Made by a program: the position numbers and the translations under genes. The notes beneath the pieces were generated by a model that had not been told where the DNA came from, did not search any database, and saw only the letters and a list, made by a program, of their open reading frames with translations. This document shows positions 16,719 through 25,849 of a stretch of 64,000 nucleotides of DNA, one piece after another. Each line of letters starts with the position of its first letter. Position 1 is the first letter of the stretch. Location: NCBI GenBank assembly GCA_023417475.1, contig JAEZFP010000032.1, positions 1 to 64,000 on the forward strand, written 5' to 3'. Source of the stretch: Bacillota bacterium. Lineage in GTDB: Bacteria > Bacillota > UBA4882 > UBA8346.

Positions 16719-18272
16719 ATGGAAGGTCAAACGCAATCGGTTTTAGAGATGCGATCCATCTCCAAAAGTTTCCCCGGTGTGAGAGCCAATCGTCAAATCG
16801 ACCTGCGGATCCGGCGTGGCGAAGTTCATGCCCTGCTTGGCGAGAACGGCGCGGGGAAAACAACCCTGATGAAGATTTTGTATGGCTTGTACAAACCGGA
16901 TTCGGGTGAGATTTGGCTGAAAGGTCGGCAAGTTGAGATTAATTCGCCGCTGCAAGCCATTGATTTCGGAATCGGAATGGTTCACCAACATTTCATGTTG
17001 ATTCCGCCCTTTACGGTTTTGGAGAATATCATTTTAGGCGCGGAACCCAAAGCGAATCTGGGCCAGATTGACCGGAAAGCGGCGGTTCAAAAGATCACTG
17101 CGTTAGGCGAAGAGCTCGGTTTGAAGATCGATCTTGAAGCGAAGGTGGAGGATATTTCGGTCGGTTTACAACAGCGGGTTGAGATCTTAAAAGCGTTGTA
17201 CCGCGAGGCTGAAATCCTGGTTTTAGACGAACCGACCTCGGTTTTGACACCACAAGAAGCTGAAGATCTGGGCAAAATCCTTCGTAAGTTGGTGGATTCC
17301 GGAAAATCGGTGGTTTTTATCACACATAAACTGAAGGAAGTCATGAAATTCGCCGACCGGATCACCATTATCCGCCGGGGCGCAGTCATCGACACCGTGG
17401 ATAATGCCGAGACCAATATGGAAGCGTTGGCCGAGATGATGGTTGGGCGGAAAGTCCTGTTGGAAGTGGTGAAGCAACCCGCCCGGATCGGGGAGACAAT
17501 CTTGCGGGTGGAGAATTTGCAGGCGCTTGATAACCGCGAGATTCCAGCATTAAAAGGGATCAATTTTCAAGTGCGGGCCGGCGAAATATTGGCCATCGCC
17601 GGCGTCGACGGCAATGGCCAAAGTGAATTGATTGAGGTTTTAACCGGGTTGCGGCAGGTTTCCGGCGGGCAAGCGGTTGTAAACGGTCAAACCGTTACCA
17701 ACCGGACCCCGCGCCAAGTAATGGAACAGGGAGTCGGCCATATCCCCGAAGACCGCCAGAAGCGGGGATTGGTTCTAGACTTTTCAATTCAGGAAAACTT
17801 GATCTTGGAGACCTACCGCAACCCGGAGAATTTACGGTGGGGCTTTATTGACGAAACCGGCGCTCACGAAAACGCCGTACGGTTGATCAAAACCTACGAT
17901 ATCCGGACTCCCGGGCCAAAGGTCGCGGCGGCCGCGCTTTCAGGCGGAAATCAACAAAAGGTGGTCATCGCCCGCGAGATTGAACGGAACCCGCAATTGC
18001 TGGTGGTAGCCCAGCCGACCCGCGGTTTGGACGTCGGAGCCATTGAGTTTGTCCACCAACAGATCATCCGGGAGCGGGATAAGGGAAAAGCGATTTTATT
18101 ATTCTCACTGGAACTTGACGAAATATTGGCGTTGGCCGACCGGATCGCGGTCATTTATGAAGGGGAAATCGTCGGGGAAATGCCACGCGAAGAGGCGTCG
18201 GAGGAGAAATTAGGTTTGATGATGACCGGCGGTTTGCGGTCCCCGCTTGCCGGGGAGGTGAGTCACGGATGA
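16719..18272 (+). CDS. nucleoside ABC importer, double ATPase subunit
   Basis: A 517-residue ATP-binding protein with two ABC domains (about 8-240 and 262-505), as in NupO/YufO and RbsA-like proteins. Domain 1 has Walker A GENGAGKTT and Walker B LVLDEPTSVL. Domain 2 has the degenerate GVDGNGQSE in place of Walker A and the signature LSGGNQQK. This asymmetry is usual in the BMP-type family. AAGGAGTG precedes the ATG, and the stop overlaps the next gene by four bases (ATGA). Confidence 0.93.
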   Translation: MEGQTQSVLEMRSISKSFPGVRANRQIDLRIRRGEVHALLGENGAGKTTLMKILYGLYKPDSGEIWLKGRQVEINSPLQAIDFGIGMVHQHFMLIPPFTVLENIILGAEPKANLGQIDRKAAVQKITALGEELGLKIDLEAKVEDISVGLQQRVEILKALYREAEILVLDEPTSVLTPQEAEDLGKILRKLVDSGKSVVFITHKLKEVMKFADRITIIRRGAVIDTVDNAETNMEALAEMMVGRKVLLEVVKQPARIGETILRVENLQALDNREIPALKGINFQVRAGEILAIAGVDGNGQSELIEVLTGLRQVSGGQAVVNGQTVTNRTPRQVMEQGVGHIPEDRQKRGLVLDFSIQENLILETYRNPENLRWGFIDETGAHENAVRLIKTYDIRTPGPKVAAAALSGGNQQKVVIAREIERNPQLLVVAQPTRGLDVGAIEFVHQQIIRERDKGKAILLFSLELDEILALADRIAVIYEGEIVGEMPREEASEEKLGLMMTGGLRSPLAGEVSHG

Positions 18273-19372
18273 ATGCTCGGACCAAAACTGGAGATTTAAT
18301 GAAAGAATACGGTTCTAAACTACTTTTCCCGTTGATTGCGTTATTGGCGGCGATGATCGGCGGTTGTTTCATTATTGGCTGGTTCGGCGTGAATCCGTTT
18401 GTTGCCTATCAACACTTATTGTTTGGCGCTTTCGGCAGTTGGGCCAAGTTTGGTGAAACCCTGGTTTACGTTTCGCCGTTGTTGCTGACCGGTTTAAGTA
18501 TCGCCGTGGCGTTCCGTTGCGGTTTGTTTAATATCGGCGCCGAAGGTCAATATATTGTCGGGATGATCGCGGCGGCCTGGAGCGGTTCGGCTTTTGTCGG
18601 TTTGCCCGCATGGCTGCACATTCCGTTCACGATGCTCACCGGCATGCTCGCCGGAGCCATTTGGGGAGCGATTCCCGGATTTTTCAAAGCCCGCTTTGGC
18701 GCCCACGAAGTGATCAGCACGATTATGATGAACTATATTGCCCTGCATTTTACCGGCTTTTTAGTCAATTACGTTTTATTGGAGCCGCCGGGGGTCCGGC
18801 CGGTTACCCGGATGATCCAGGACTCCGCAAAGCTGATGCGGTTTTTGCCGCCATCCCGGGCTCATCTCGGCATTTTTGTCGCGTTGTTTTGTTTGGTTTT
18901 GGTCTATTTGTTCTTGTGGAAGACCAAATGGGGTTTTGAAATCCGGGCGGTTGGCCTCAACAGTGAAGCGGCCCGTTACGCCGGAATTAACGTGACCAAC
19001 AACTTGATTCTGGCGATGGCCGTCAGCGGCGCTTTGGCGGGTCTGGCCGGCGCGTTGCAGATTCAAGGCATCCAATACCGTTTCAACGATTTATTTGGCT
19101 TTACCGGGTATGGTTTTGACGGAATCGCCGTAGCTTTGCTCGGCAATAATCACCCGGCGGGAATTCTGTTTGGCGCTTTGTTGTTTGGGGCGATGAACAG
19201 CGGCGCCTTGGAAATGCAAAGCGTTGCCGGAATTTCCAAACACTTAATCGGCATCATGCAAGCAGTGATTATCTTTTTTGTCTCAGCCGATTATCTAATC
19301 AAAAAACTACGTACGCAACGGGCGTTGCGGGCGGAACAACCGCTCCCGACGCCGGTCCGCAAGGAGGTGTGA
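18269..19372 (+). CDS. nucleoside ABC importer permease 1
   Basis: A 367-residue permease of the BPD_transp_2 family (NupP/YufP-like) with nine or ten membrane helices. Family features include FNIGAEGQYIVG, GAHEVISTIMMNYIA and RAVGLNSEAARYAGIN, the cytoplasmic coupling loop. Its start overlaps the ATPase stop and the second permease starts three bases after its end, so translation is coupled. Confidence 0.93.
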   Translation: MNARTKTGDLMKEYGSKLLFPLIALLAAMIGGCFIIGWFGVNPFVAYQHLLFGAFGSWAKFGETLVYVSPLLLTGLSIAVAFRCGLFNIGAEGQYIVGMIAAAWSGSAFVGLPAWLHIPFTMLTGMLAGAIWGAIPGFFKARFGAHEVISTIMMNYIALHFTGFLVNYVLLEPPGVRPVTRMIQDSAKLMRFLPPSRAHLGIFVALFCLVLVYLFLWKTKWGFEIRAVGLNSEAARYAGINVTNNLILAMAVSGALAGLAGALQIQGIQYRFNDLFGFTGYGFDGIAVALLGNNHPAGILFGALLFGAMNSGALEMQSVAGISKHLIGIMQAVIIFFVSADYLIKKLRTQRALRAEQPLPTPVRKEV

Positions 19373-19375
19373 GCG

Positions 19376-20314
19376 ATGGATTGGAATATGACCTTGGGCA
19401 TCAGCGCTTTCATAATTGCTTCGACACTCCGGGCTGCCACTCCGTTAATCTTTGCTGCGTTAGGCGGCGTTTTTTCCGAACGGGCCGGCGTGACCAACGT
19501 CGGGTTGGAAGGTATCATGTTATTTGGGGCGTTTTTTGGAATGTACGGCTCCTATCTGACCCAAAATCCGTTGGTCGGTATTGTTCTTGGGGTACTGGTA
19601 GGCGGACTGATCGCCGCTATTCATGCTTTTTTGTCCATTGAGCTCCGCGCCAATCAAGTGGTCAGCGGCGTGGCGATCAACTTATTGGCGGTTGCGGCCA
19701 CGAATATGCTGCTATTGAAGATCTTTCACACCGCCGGGCAGTCGGCTTCGGTCGCCAAGGTCCCCGATTGGCAGATCCCATTTTTAAAGGATATTCCGTT
19801 TTTGGGTGACGCAATCGGCAAATTGAACCCCTTAGTCTATTTGGCCTTGGTTTTGGTGGGATTGGCGACTTTTTTCTTGTACCGGACCGTCACCGGATTA
19901 CGCATTCGTTCCGTCGGCGAAAATCCGGAAGCCGCCGCCACCGTCGGTATCAGTGTCCGCAAGATCCGTTATTTTGCGGTCATCGCCAGCGGCATGCTCG
20001 GCGGCTTGGGCGGAGTTTTCTTATCCCTCGGGTCGATGGATTTATTTAAAGAAAATATGACGGCGGGACGGGGGTTTATTGCTTTAGCCGCCATGATTTC
20101 CGGCAAATGGCACCCGGTCGGCGCTTTCTGGGCGTGTCTGCTGTTTGGTTTTGCCGAGGCGTTGGAAGGCCAATTCCAATTATTGGGAATGAATGTGCCC
20201 ACCCAATTTTTACACATGTTCCCGTATCTTTGTACCATCATTTTGATCCTCGGGGTGGTTGGCAAGTCGGTCGCTCCGGCGGCGGACGGCATTCCGTACG
20301 AGGGGAGAAAATAG
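19376..20314 (+). CDS. nucleoside ABC importer permease 2
   Basis: A 312-residue BPD_transp_2 permease (NupQ/YufQ-like). FSERAGVTNVGLEGIMLFGA, SGVAINLLA and RSVGENPEAAATVGI are the corresponding family motifs, and about eight helices are visible. AAGGAGGTG overlaps the end of permease 1. It closes the operon; a terminator follows at once. With uridine kinase at 6.8 kb the cell can import and phosphorylate nucleosides. Confidence 0.93.
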   Translation: MDWNMTLGISAFIIASTLRAATPLIFAALGGVFSERAGVTNVGLEGIMLFGAFFGMYGSYLTQNPLVGIVLGVLVGGLIAAIHAFLSIELRANQVVSGVAINLLAVAATNMLLLKIFHTAGQSASVAKVPDWQIPFLKDIPFLGDAIGKLNPLVYLALVLVGLATFFLYRTVTGLRIRSVGENPEAAATVGISVRKIRYFAVIASGMLGGLGGVFLSLGSMDLFKENMTAGRGFIALAAMISGKWHPVGAFWACLLFGFAEALEGQFQLLGMNVPTQFLHMFPYLCTIILILGVVGKSVAPAADGIPYEGRK

Positions 20315-20330
20315 TATTAACAAAGCATCA

Positions 20331-20361
20331 AACCCTTCAGTTGCCTGAAGGGTTATTTTTT
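20331..20361 (+). terminator. terminator of the nucleoside importer operon
   Basis: AACCCTTCAG, loop TTGC, CTGAAGGGTT, then ATTTTTT: a perfect ten-base stem. Confidence 0.9.
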
Positions 20362-20428
20362 GGGACCCGTCGGGAGGGTATGACCCCGCGATGCCGAATT
20401 TAGGTTACGTGAGCAAAGAGGAGATTGA

Positions 20429-21244
20429 ATGATGATTCATTATCGCGACCGGAATTGCACGGTTTTTCAAAGCGCCATTTTTCAGACCAACGCCACAGTA
20501 ATTGAAACCCCCGACTTGATATTGGTCGTCGACCCGACTTGGCTGCCCCATGAGATTGAAGCGATCCGGCAATGGGTCGCTTCTCGTCCGGCGAAACCCC
20601 TGTTTATCCTATTCACCCATGGCGATTACGATCATATCGTGGGGTTTGGCGCTTTTTCCGGAGCAACCTTGATTGGGAGCGCCGCATTGCCGGAGCGGCC
20701 CGACCGGGAAAAAATCTTGGCGCAGATTCGTGAGTTTGACGAGACGTATTATATCGATCGCCAATACCCTGTTGCTTACCCGGACATCGATGTTGAAGTT
20801 GCGACAGACGGTCAAAGGTTGCAAACGGGTGGGACGGTGCTGACTTTTTATCAAGCGCCGGGACATACCCGGGACGGTATTTTTACCGTTGTTGAACCGT
20901 TGGGGATCCTGCTGGCGGGGGACTACCTTTCGGATATTGAGTTTCCCTTTTTGGAGGACAGCGTTCAATATCAACAGACGCTTCATAAAGCGGAGACCTT
21001 GATGGGACAAGGAGCAATCAAGTTACTCATTCCCGGTCATGGCGGCGTCACGCAAAGTCCCGTTGCGATGTTGCAGCGGATCCAAGCGTCACAACAGTAT
21101 ATTCGGGAACTGTGCGAGGGGGTCAAAAGCAACGACGAGGAAAGATTGGGGCAGATGATCGCCGGATATTCCTATCAAACGTTTTTACAGGAACACCATC
21201 GCGCCAATCGTCAAACGGTTATGGACGAGTTACACCGGACATGA
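20429..21244 (+). CDS. metallo-beta-lactamase-fold hydrolase
   Basis: A 271-residue MBL-fold protein. The metal motif is THGDYDHIVGFG (His64, Asp66, Asp68, His69), in which the second classical His is replaced by Asp. APGHTRDG, LLAGDYLSD and IPGHGG supply the other ligands. The C-terminal helical part resembles glyoxalase II-like or quorum-lactonase-like enzymes, but the substrate is unknown. Two adjacent ATG codons could start it. A phosphoesterase gene follows by about 50 bases. Confidence 0.85.
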   Translation: MMIHYRDRNCTVFQSAIFQTNATVIETPDLILVVDPTWLPHEIEAIRQWVASRPAKPLFILFTHGDYDHIVGFGAFSGATLIGSAALPERPDREKILAQIREFDETYYIDRQYPVAYPDIDVEVATDGQRLQTGGTVLTFYQAPGHTRDGIFTVVEPLGILLAGDYLSDIEFPFLEDSVQYQQTLHKAETLMGQGAIKLLIPGHGGVTQSPVAMLQRIQASQQYIRELCEGVKSNDEERLGQMIAGYSYQTFLQEHHRANRQTVMDELHRT

Positions 21245-21293
21245 TATGGTGGAATCAATGAAATGACTATGCAAGGGATTGGGACGAGCAGCG

Positions 21294-21755
21294 ATGAAAT
21301 CGATGCGGATCGGGATCATCTCCGATACTCACGGGTTACTGAGACCGGAAGCGTTTACGGCCTTAAATGGTTCCGACCGGATTATTCACGCCGGTGATAT
21401 CGGAGCTGTGACCGTCATTGAAACGTTGGCAACGATAGCACCGGTCACCGCCGTGCGCGGAAATTGCGACCGGGAGGTTTGGGCGGACAGTTTCCCAAAA
21501 ACCCAAGCGATCACGGTCGAAAATAGCTCATTCTATATTTTACATGACTTGAACCAATTGGATCTGAACCCGGAGGCAGCCGGTTTTCAGGTTGTAATCA
21601 GCGGCCATACGCATCAGCCGAAAATTTTTCAAGCCGGGGGTGTTCTTTATCTCAATCCCGGCAGCGCGGGACCGCGCCGGTTTCAGTTGCCGGTCGTCTT
21701 GGCTCGGATCGATCTTCATGGGGATCAGATTGAAGCACAAATTGTTCGGCTCTGA
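21294..21755 (+). CDS. YfcE/MJ0936-type metallophosphoesterase
   Basis: A 153-residue calcineurin-like phosphodiesterase. Metal-binding blocks are in order: GIISDTHG, IHAGDIG, VRGNCD, SGHTHQPK and LNPGS. Small proteins of this type cleave phosphodiesters such as bis-pNPP in vitro; the physiological substrate is open. The ATG of MKSMRIGI is used; ATG at MRIGI three codons later also fits the family. No strong ribosome site is visible, so translation may be coupled to the upstream gene. Confidence 0.85.
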   Translation: MKSMRIGIISDTHGLLRPEAFTALNGSDRIIHAGDIGAVTVIETLATIAPVTAVRGNCDREVWADSFPKTQAITVENSSFYILHDLNQLDLNPEAAGFQVVISGHTHQPKIFQAGGVLYLNPGSAGPRRFQLPVVLARIDLHGDQIEAQIVRL

Positions 21756-21902
21756 CATTGAATATAAAAGAAGGCCACTTGGGAGCCTTAATTTACGGGT
21801 GGAAACCTTTCGCTGTTACTTTTAAATGTCGCGCTAACTGATCGAATCAAGTTTTTTTTCAACTGCTATCGAAAAGGAACCTTTTTTACGTGGGAGGCAT
21901 TG

Positions 21903-22967
21903 ATGAAAATTGTTCTTACCGGCGGCGGAACCGCCGGGCATGTGACGCCCAATATTGCGCTCATTCCCCATTTAAAGTCGCTGGGATTCGAGATTGCTTA
22001 TATCGGAACCGCCAACGGGATGGAAAGACAACTGATTGAACGGGAAGGGATCCCTTATTATCCGATCCATGCGGGGAAACTCCGCCGTTATTTGGATCTA
22101 AAAAATGTAACCGATACCGTGCAAATTACGTATGGATTCCTTGAGTCGTTGGCTTTGATCCGCAAACTCCGGCCGGCTGTTGTTTTCAGCAAGGGCGGGT
22201 TTGTCTCCTGTCCGGTGGTTTGGGCGGCTTGGCTGCAGCGTATTCCAGTGATCATCCACGAGTCGGATTTTACTCCGGGATTGGCCAACCGGTTATCCAT
22301 GCCGTTTGCCGCTACCATTTGTTATACGTTTCCCGAGACCGCGAAATTCTTGAAAGGTTCCAAGAACTTAACCGGGATCCCGGTCCGGGACAGCCTGTTA
22401 ACTGGCGATAAAGATCAGGGTCTTCATTTATGCGGTTTTTCACCGCAAAAAGCGGTGATCGTCGTCATCGGCGGTAGTCAGGGTTCCGGCGTATTGAACA
22501 CGATCATCCGGCAGACGCTCACGGCATTGCTGCATAAATACCAAATCTGCCACATCTGCGGCAAGGGAAATATCGATTCCGCTTTGCAAGGAGTCTCCGG
22601 TTACCACCAGTTTGAGTATGTCAATGAGGAATTGCCCCACCTATTCGCCATGGCGGATCTGGTTGTCTCGCGGGCCGGCGCCACCACTTTGTTTGAATTG
22701 TTGGCGCTTCAAAAACCGCATCTGTTAATCCCACTGTCCAAACTCTCCAGTCGCGGCGACCAGATTTTAAACGCCCAGTCCTTTGCCAAGCAAGGGTTCA
22801 GCCAAGTGATTTCGGAGGAGGAACTGACCGAGACCGTGTTTTTGGACGGAATCCAACGGTTAAAGCAAGACCATGAGCAATATCGCCAGGCGATGAGCCG
22901 GTCGCAACTGGGGGATGCCGTCAAAGCGGTAATTGGGGTGATCCAAAACCATTGCCGGAAGTCCTGA
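21903..22967 (+). CDS. murG: MurG-like N-acetylglucosaminyltransferase (stand-alone paralogue)
   Basis: A 354-residue GT28 enzyme. GGGTAGHVTPNIAL, FSKGGFVSCPV, HESDFTPGLANR and GGSQGSGVLN are MurG motifs for the lipid I/UDP-GlcNAc sites; VSRAGATTLFELLAL is the UDP-binding signature. MurG makes lipid II, but the gene here stands alone, away from any division and cell-wall cluster, and TPGLANR replaces the usual N-x-x-P-G form. It may be a second copy with a special role, for example in sporulation. GGGAGG lies five bases before the ATG. Confidence 0.82.
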   Translation: MKIVLTGGGTAGHVTPNIALIPHLKSLGFEIAYIGTANGMERQLIEREGIPYYPIHAGKLRRYLDLKNVTDTVQITYGFLESLALIRKLRPAVVFSKGGFVSCPVVWAAWLQRIPVIIHESDFTPGLANRLSMPFAATICYTFPETAKFLKGSKNLTGIPVRDSLLTGDKDQGLHLCGFSPQKAVIVVIGGSQGSGVLNTIIRQTLTALLHKYQICHICGKGNIDSALQGVSGYHQFEYVNEELPHLFAMADLVVSRAGATTLFELLALQKPHLLIPLSKLSSRGDQILNAQSFAKQGFSQVISEEELTETVFLDGIQRLKQDHEQYRQAMSRSQLGDAVKAVIGVIQNHCRKS

Positions 22968-23006
22968 CTGAAATAGCGGCAATCGGTACGGCAGAAAACG
23001 ATGAAA

Positions 23007-23050
23007 GAGAGGATGGTTCCCGGGTTCGGGACCATCCTCTTAAATGTTTT
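23007..23050. terminator. bidirectional terminator between murG-like and ATL genes
   Basis: GAGGATGGT-T-CCCG pairs with CGGGACCATCCTC (one bulged T), followed by TTAAATGTTTTT. It serves converging genes. Confidence 0.75.
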
Positions 23051-23077
23051 TAATAAGCGGCAGACGCCGGTTTTCAT

Positions 23078-23362
23078 TTACCATTGATGTTTCTTCATAT
23101 CCACCCGACCGTCCAGCGTAAAGGAAACTCCTTCATCGATCAGACGAAACTGCTGTTCCACCGCCAAACCGGGCGCCAAGGTTCCGTTTTGCTTCACCAC
23201 GCGATGCCAAGGCAACCCGGGCGGCGCGGCGCGCATCGCCCATCCGACCATCCGGGCGGAACGGGGATGCCCGATCACCTTGGCAATCTGACCGTACGAA
23301 GCGACTTTTCCGGCGGGAATTTGTGTGACAAGCTGATAAACTGTTTCAAAAAAACCGTCCAT
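23078..23362 (-). CDS. alkyltransferase-like (ATL) DNA-binding protein
   Basis: A 94-residue protein with the DNA-binding fold of O6-alkylguanine-DNA methyltransferase: IPAGKVASYGQIAKVIG, helix SARMVGWAMR, and PWHRVVKQNG. In true methyltransferases the last motif is PCHRV with the acceptor Cys; here Trp replaces it, which defines ATL proteins. ATLs flag alkylated guanines for nucleotide excision repair. The ATG has GAGG five bases upstream. Confidence 0.92.
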   Translation of the reverse strand: MDGFFETVYQLVTQIPAGKVASYGQIAKVIGHPRSARMVGWAMRAAPPGLPWHRVVKQNGTLAPGLAVEQQFRLIDEGVSFTLDGRVDMKKHQW

Positions 23363-23383
23363 TATAACCTCATTTAAGGATAG

Positions 23384-24280
23384 TTACTCCAAATCAACCG
23401 CAAGAGCGGACATTACTTTGCTGATCCGTTTGGCCCAAGCCCGTTCGGCGGCAGGATCGGGATCTTGCTCGCCGGCAACATGTAAACCAAGAGCGGCTCC
23501 AGTCGACACCTCGATCCAAAGCGCGCCGGAATCGCCCGGGGAGCTGATTTCAGTGTTTGGCGCCGGATGGTTTGGGTCGGGAATAATCGTAAATCCGTCG
23601 GGATTGACTCCATCAATCATTCCATAAGTCACGCCGGTTGTCCGGCCCGATTTGGTTACGGACATCCCGACCAGCGGTTCCTTGATCGTGGTCGGAGAGT
23701 GAGCTAAGCCGAGAATGGTCCGCGCTATATGTCGTGAATGGTTGAATTCAAAGACGGCGCAATCCAATTCTTGATTCCAGCGGGCGACTTGACCGACAGT
23801 CTCCTGTGCCGCCTTACTGGCGGGTTGCGTCACCGGATCGCCAGTTTGGCCAATCGCGCCGACAAGTACATGATGGGCGGAGAGACCCATGGGTTGGTGC
23901 GTTCGATTGTCAAAAACCACCATGCCCAATGTGCCCAAACCGCTTAGTTTTTGATTGGCGATCGCTACACCCCCGGGAACCGGATCAAAATGACGGTCCC
24001 GTTCCGCCGCCGCCTCTTGAGGAATCGGATTGCTTTGCAGGACGTCGACGGTGAAACCGGCAATCTGATTGGGCAAGATTTGAGCCGGAAGCAGTTGCGC
24101 TAAGGGTAATTTCCGGCGGACGTGAATCCGTAACGCTAACTCCGGAAGGACTTGATTGGCTTTAATCCGGTAGCCGATATCAAGATAGGTTACATGATCA
24201 AAAAAACGTAGCAGATCATGATAGTGTTCGGCGAGTATTTTTAAAAATAGCGCCTGCTCCCACTGGTCAAAAAGTTTCAA
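23384..24280 (-). CDS. cytoplasmic chymotrypsin-fold serine protease homologue
   Basis: A 298-residue protein with a complete trypsin-like triad: His136/137 in LSAHHV, Asp173 in ELDCAVF, Ser251 in SPGDSGALW. There is no signal peptide, and the first 100 residues form an uncharacterised domain (IGYRIKANQVLPELALRI). Most chymotrypsin-fold proteases are exported, so an internal one is odd; it may process a phage or capsid-like partner or act in the cytosol. The start is TTG behind GGAGTGG. An ATL gene follows on the same strand. Confidence 0.78.
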   Translation of the reverse strand: MKLFDQWEQALFLKILAEHYHDLLRFFDHVTYLDIGYRIKANQVLPELALRIHVRRKLPLAQLLPAQILPNQIAGFTVDVLQSNPIPQEAAAERDRHFDPVPGGVAIANQKLSGLGTLGMVVFDNRTHQPMGLSAHHVLVGAIGQTGDPVTQPASKAAQETVGQVARWNQELDCAVFEFNHSRHIARTILGLAHSPTTIKEPLVGMSVTKSGRTTGVTYGMIDGVNPDGFTIIPDPNHPAPNTEISSPGDSGALWIEVSTGAALGLHVAGEQDPDPAAERAWAKRISKVMSALAVDLE

Positions 24281-24374
24281 TCAAAACCACTCCCACCTTT
24301 TTTTTGCTTTATAGCATATTGGAGGGAGAATGCGATTGTTACTATGCTTGCAGAGCAGGGTCCGCCATGATTAG

Positions 24375-25214
24375 TTATTTTAAGGTGATAATGCCGGGTC
24401 CTAAAATGTCGGGACCGGTATGCGATCCAACCACCGGCGAAAGTTTGACCAACGGGACCGGAACTTTAACAATCGCTTCCATTTCCCGGGCGAAAGCAAT
24501 CGCTTCCTCGATATTATCTCCATAATGCAGCGCAACGCGTTCCACCCCAAAACGTTCGGCTTGTTCGCGAATTAAATCGAGGGTGCGGGTTTTGGCGGCC
24601 TTCAGGGTTCGAATCTTTTCCAAGGCCGTCATCGTGCCTTGGGGATCAAACCAGATGATCGGTTTTATTTGAATTAGCGAACCAATCAACGCTTGCGCGC
24701 CGCTTAACCGTCCTCCTTCATAAAGATAACGCAAGGACTCAACCACAAAATAAACTTTGGAACGGCGTCGTTGTTCCAATAAAGCCTGCACAATCGTTGC
24801 CCGGTCCGCTCCGGCGTCAGCCATTTCCCGGGCTTTTAGGGCTTGCGCCGCTTGGCCGAATCCGCTTTCGCCGGAATCAATGATCGAGATCTGATCGGAA
24901 TCCACCATCTGTTGCGCCAGGGTTGCCGAGTTGATTGTGCCCGAAATCTTACTGGACAACAGGATACAGACCACTTCATCGCCCGCTTCAATCGTTTTTC
25001 GGAACACTTCGATAAAGGAGTTTGGATCCGGCTGCGAAGTCGAAAAATGGATCCCGGCCCGTTGCTCCTTATAAAAATCGTCATAGGAGATTTCAATAAG
25101 TTCCCGCCGGGTTTGATCATCGTTGCGAATGTATAGTGGAATCGGAGTGATCCGGTGCTGCCGGTATTGTTCCATAGTCATTGAACAGGTTGTATCAGTG
25201 ATAATTTGAATCAT
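24375..25214 (-). CDS. DegV family fatty-acid-binding protein
   Basis: A 279-residue DegV protein. ITDTTCSMT at the N terminus, FSTSQPDPNSF, LSSKISGTINSA, SIIDSGESGFGQ and KPIIWFD are the expected blocks. Family members (FakB) bind fatty acids for phosphorylation by FakA and use in phospholipids. FakA is not in this window. GGGGG lies seven bases before the ATG. Confidence 0.92.
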   Translation of the reverse strand: MIQIITDTTCSMTMEQYRQHRITPIPLYIRNDDQTRRELIEISYDDFYKEQRAGIHFSTSQPDPNSFIEVFRKTIEAGDEVVCILLSSKISGTINSATLAQQMVDSDQISIIDSGESGFGQAAQALKAREMADAGADRATIVQALLEQRRRSKVYFVVESLRYLYEGGRLSGAQALIGSLIQIKPIIWFDPQGTMTALEKIRTLKAAKTRTLDLIREQAERFGVERVALHYGDNIEEAIAFAREMEAIVKVPVPLVKLSPVVGSHTGPDILGPGIITLK

Positions 25215-25357
25215 TTTTCATCCCCCGTATCATGAAATAAATCAATGTCATGTTGGTGATCTAATTTCCTTCGGCAAAACGACATAAATAAGAATGATGT
25301 ATTTCTTGGTCATTTTGCCAAAATCCTCTTTTGGGTATTTCCTCGGGTAGGTTTTCT

Positions 25358-25386
25358 TTGATTACCAATATCAGGCATGATATAAT
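25358..25386 (+). promoter_or_regulatory. sigma-A promoter of the MIF-like gene
   Basis: TTGATT, 17-base spacer, TATAAT. The transcription start would lie about 55 bases upstream of the coding start. Confidence 0.7.
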
Positions 25387-25449
25387 ACGTTGTGACAAGC
25401 TTCGATTAATTAAGTTGTGATAAACGGGATTTAAGCGGGAGGAAATGAA

Positions 25450-25812
25450 ATGCCCTGGATTAATGTTGTTACCAACAAGGAATTGTCCATTGCCGAACAG
25501 GAGGAGTTAAAAGCCGGTCTCGGCTTGTTGATGCATCAGATTCTCGACAAGGAGGAAACCGGTTTGATGGTCACTTTTCTCGCGGCAAATGGGATATACC
25601 GCGCCGGGGAACGTCAAGAACACGCCGCTGTGGTCGAAGTGAAATATATCGGGCAGTACCCGGCCGCGAAAAAAGCGGAAGTAACCCGCTGTATTATTGG
25701 TTTAATGGCGCGGGTGATTGAGATCGAACAGACCAAAGTGATTGTGCCGTTCGGGGAGTTTCCACCGGAGAATTACGGACGGTTGCCGGGTATTCCCGCG
25801 ATCGGCAAATAA
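25450..25812 (+). CDS. MIF/tautomerase-superfamily protein
   Basis: A 120-residue protein starting MPWINVVTN; after Met removal the N-terminal Pro is the general base of this superfamily. The pattern of two beta-alpha-beta units (TFLAANGIYRAG, VVEVKYIGQYPAAKK, IVPFGEFPPENYGR) fits a MIF or 5-carboxymethyl-2-hydroxymuconate isomerase-like trimer. Substrate unknown. AGGAAATG precedes the ATG. Confidence 0.75.
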   Translation: MPWINVVTNKELSIAEQEELKAGLGLLMHQILDKEETGLMVTFLAANGIYRAGERQEHAAVVEVKYIGQYPAAKKAEVTRCIIGLMARVIEIEQTKVIVPFGEFPPENYGRLPGIPAIGK

Positions 25813-25849
25813 TATGCGCGACCTTGACGATTGATTAACCAACGTTGGT

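Noticed and set aside
15789..16736. 315-codon minus-strand frame
   Set aside because: Antisense to the binding-protein gene, no family features.
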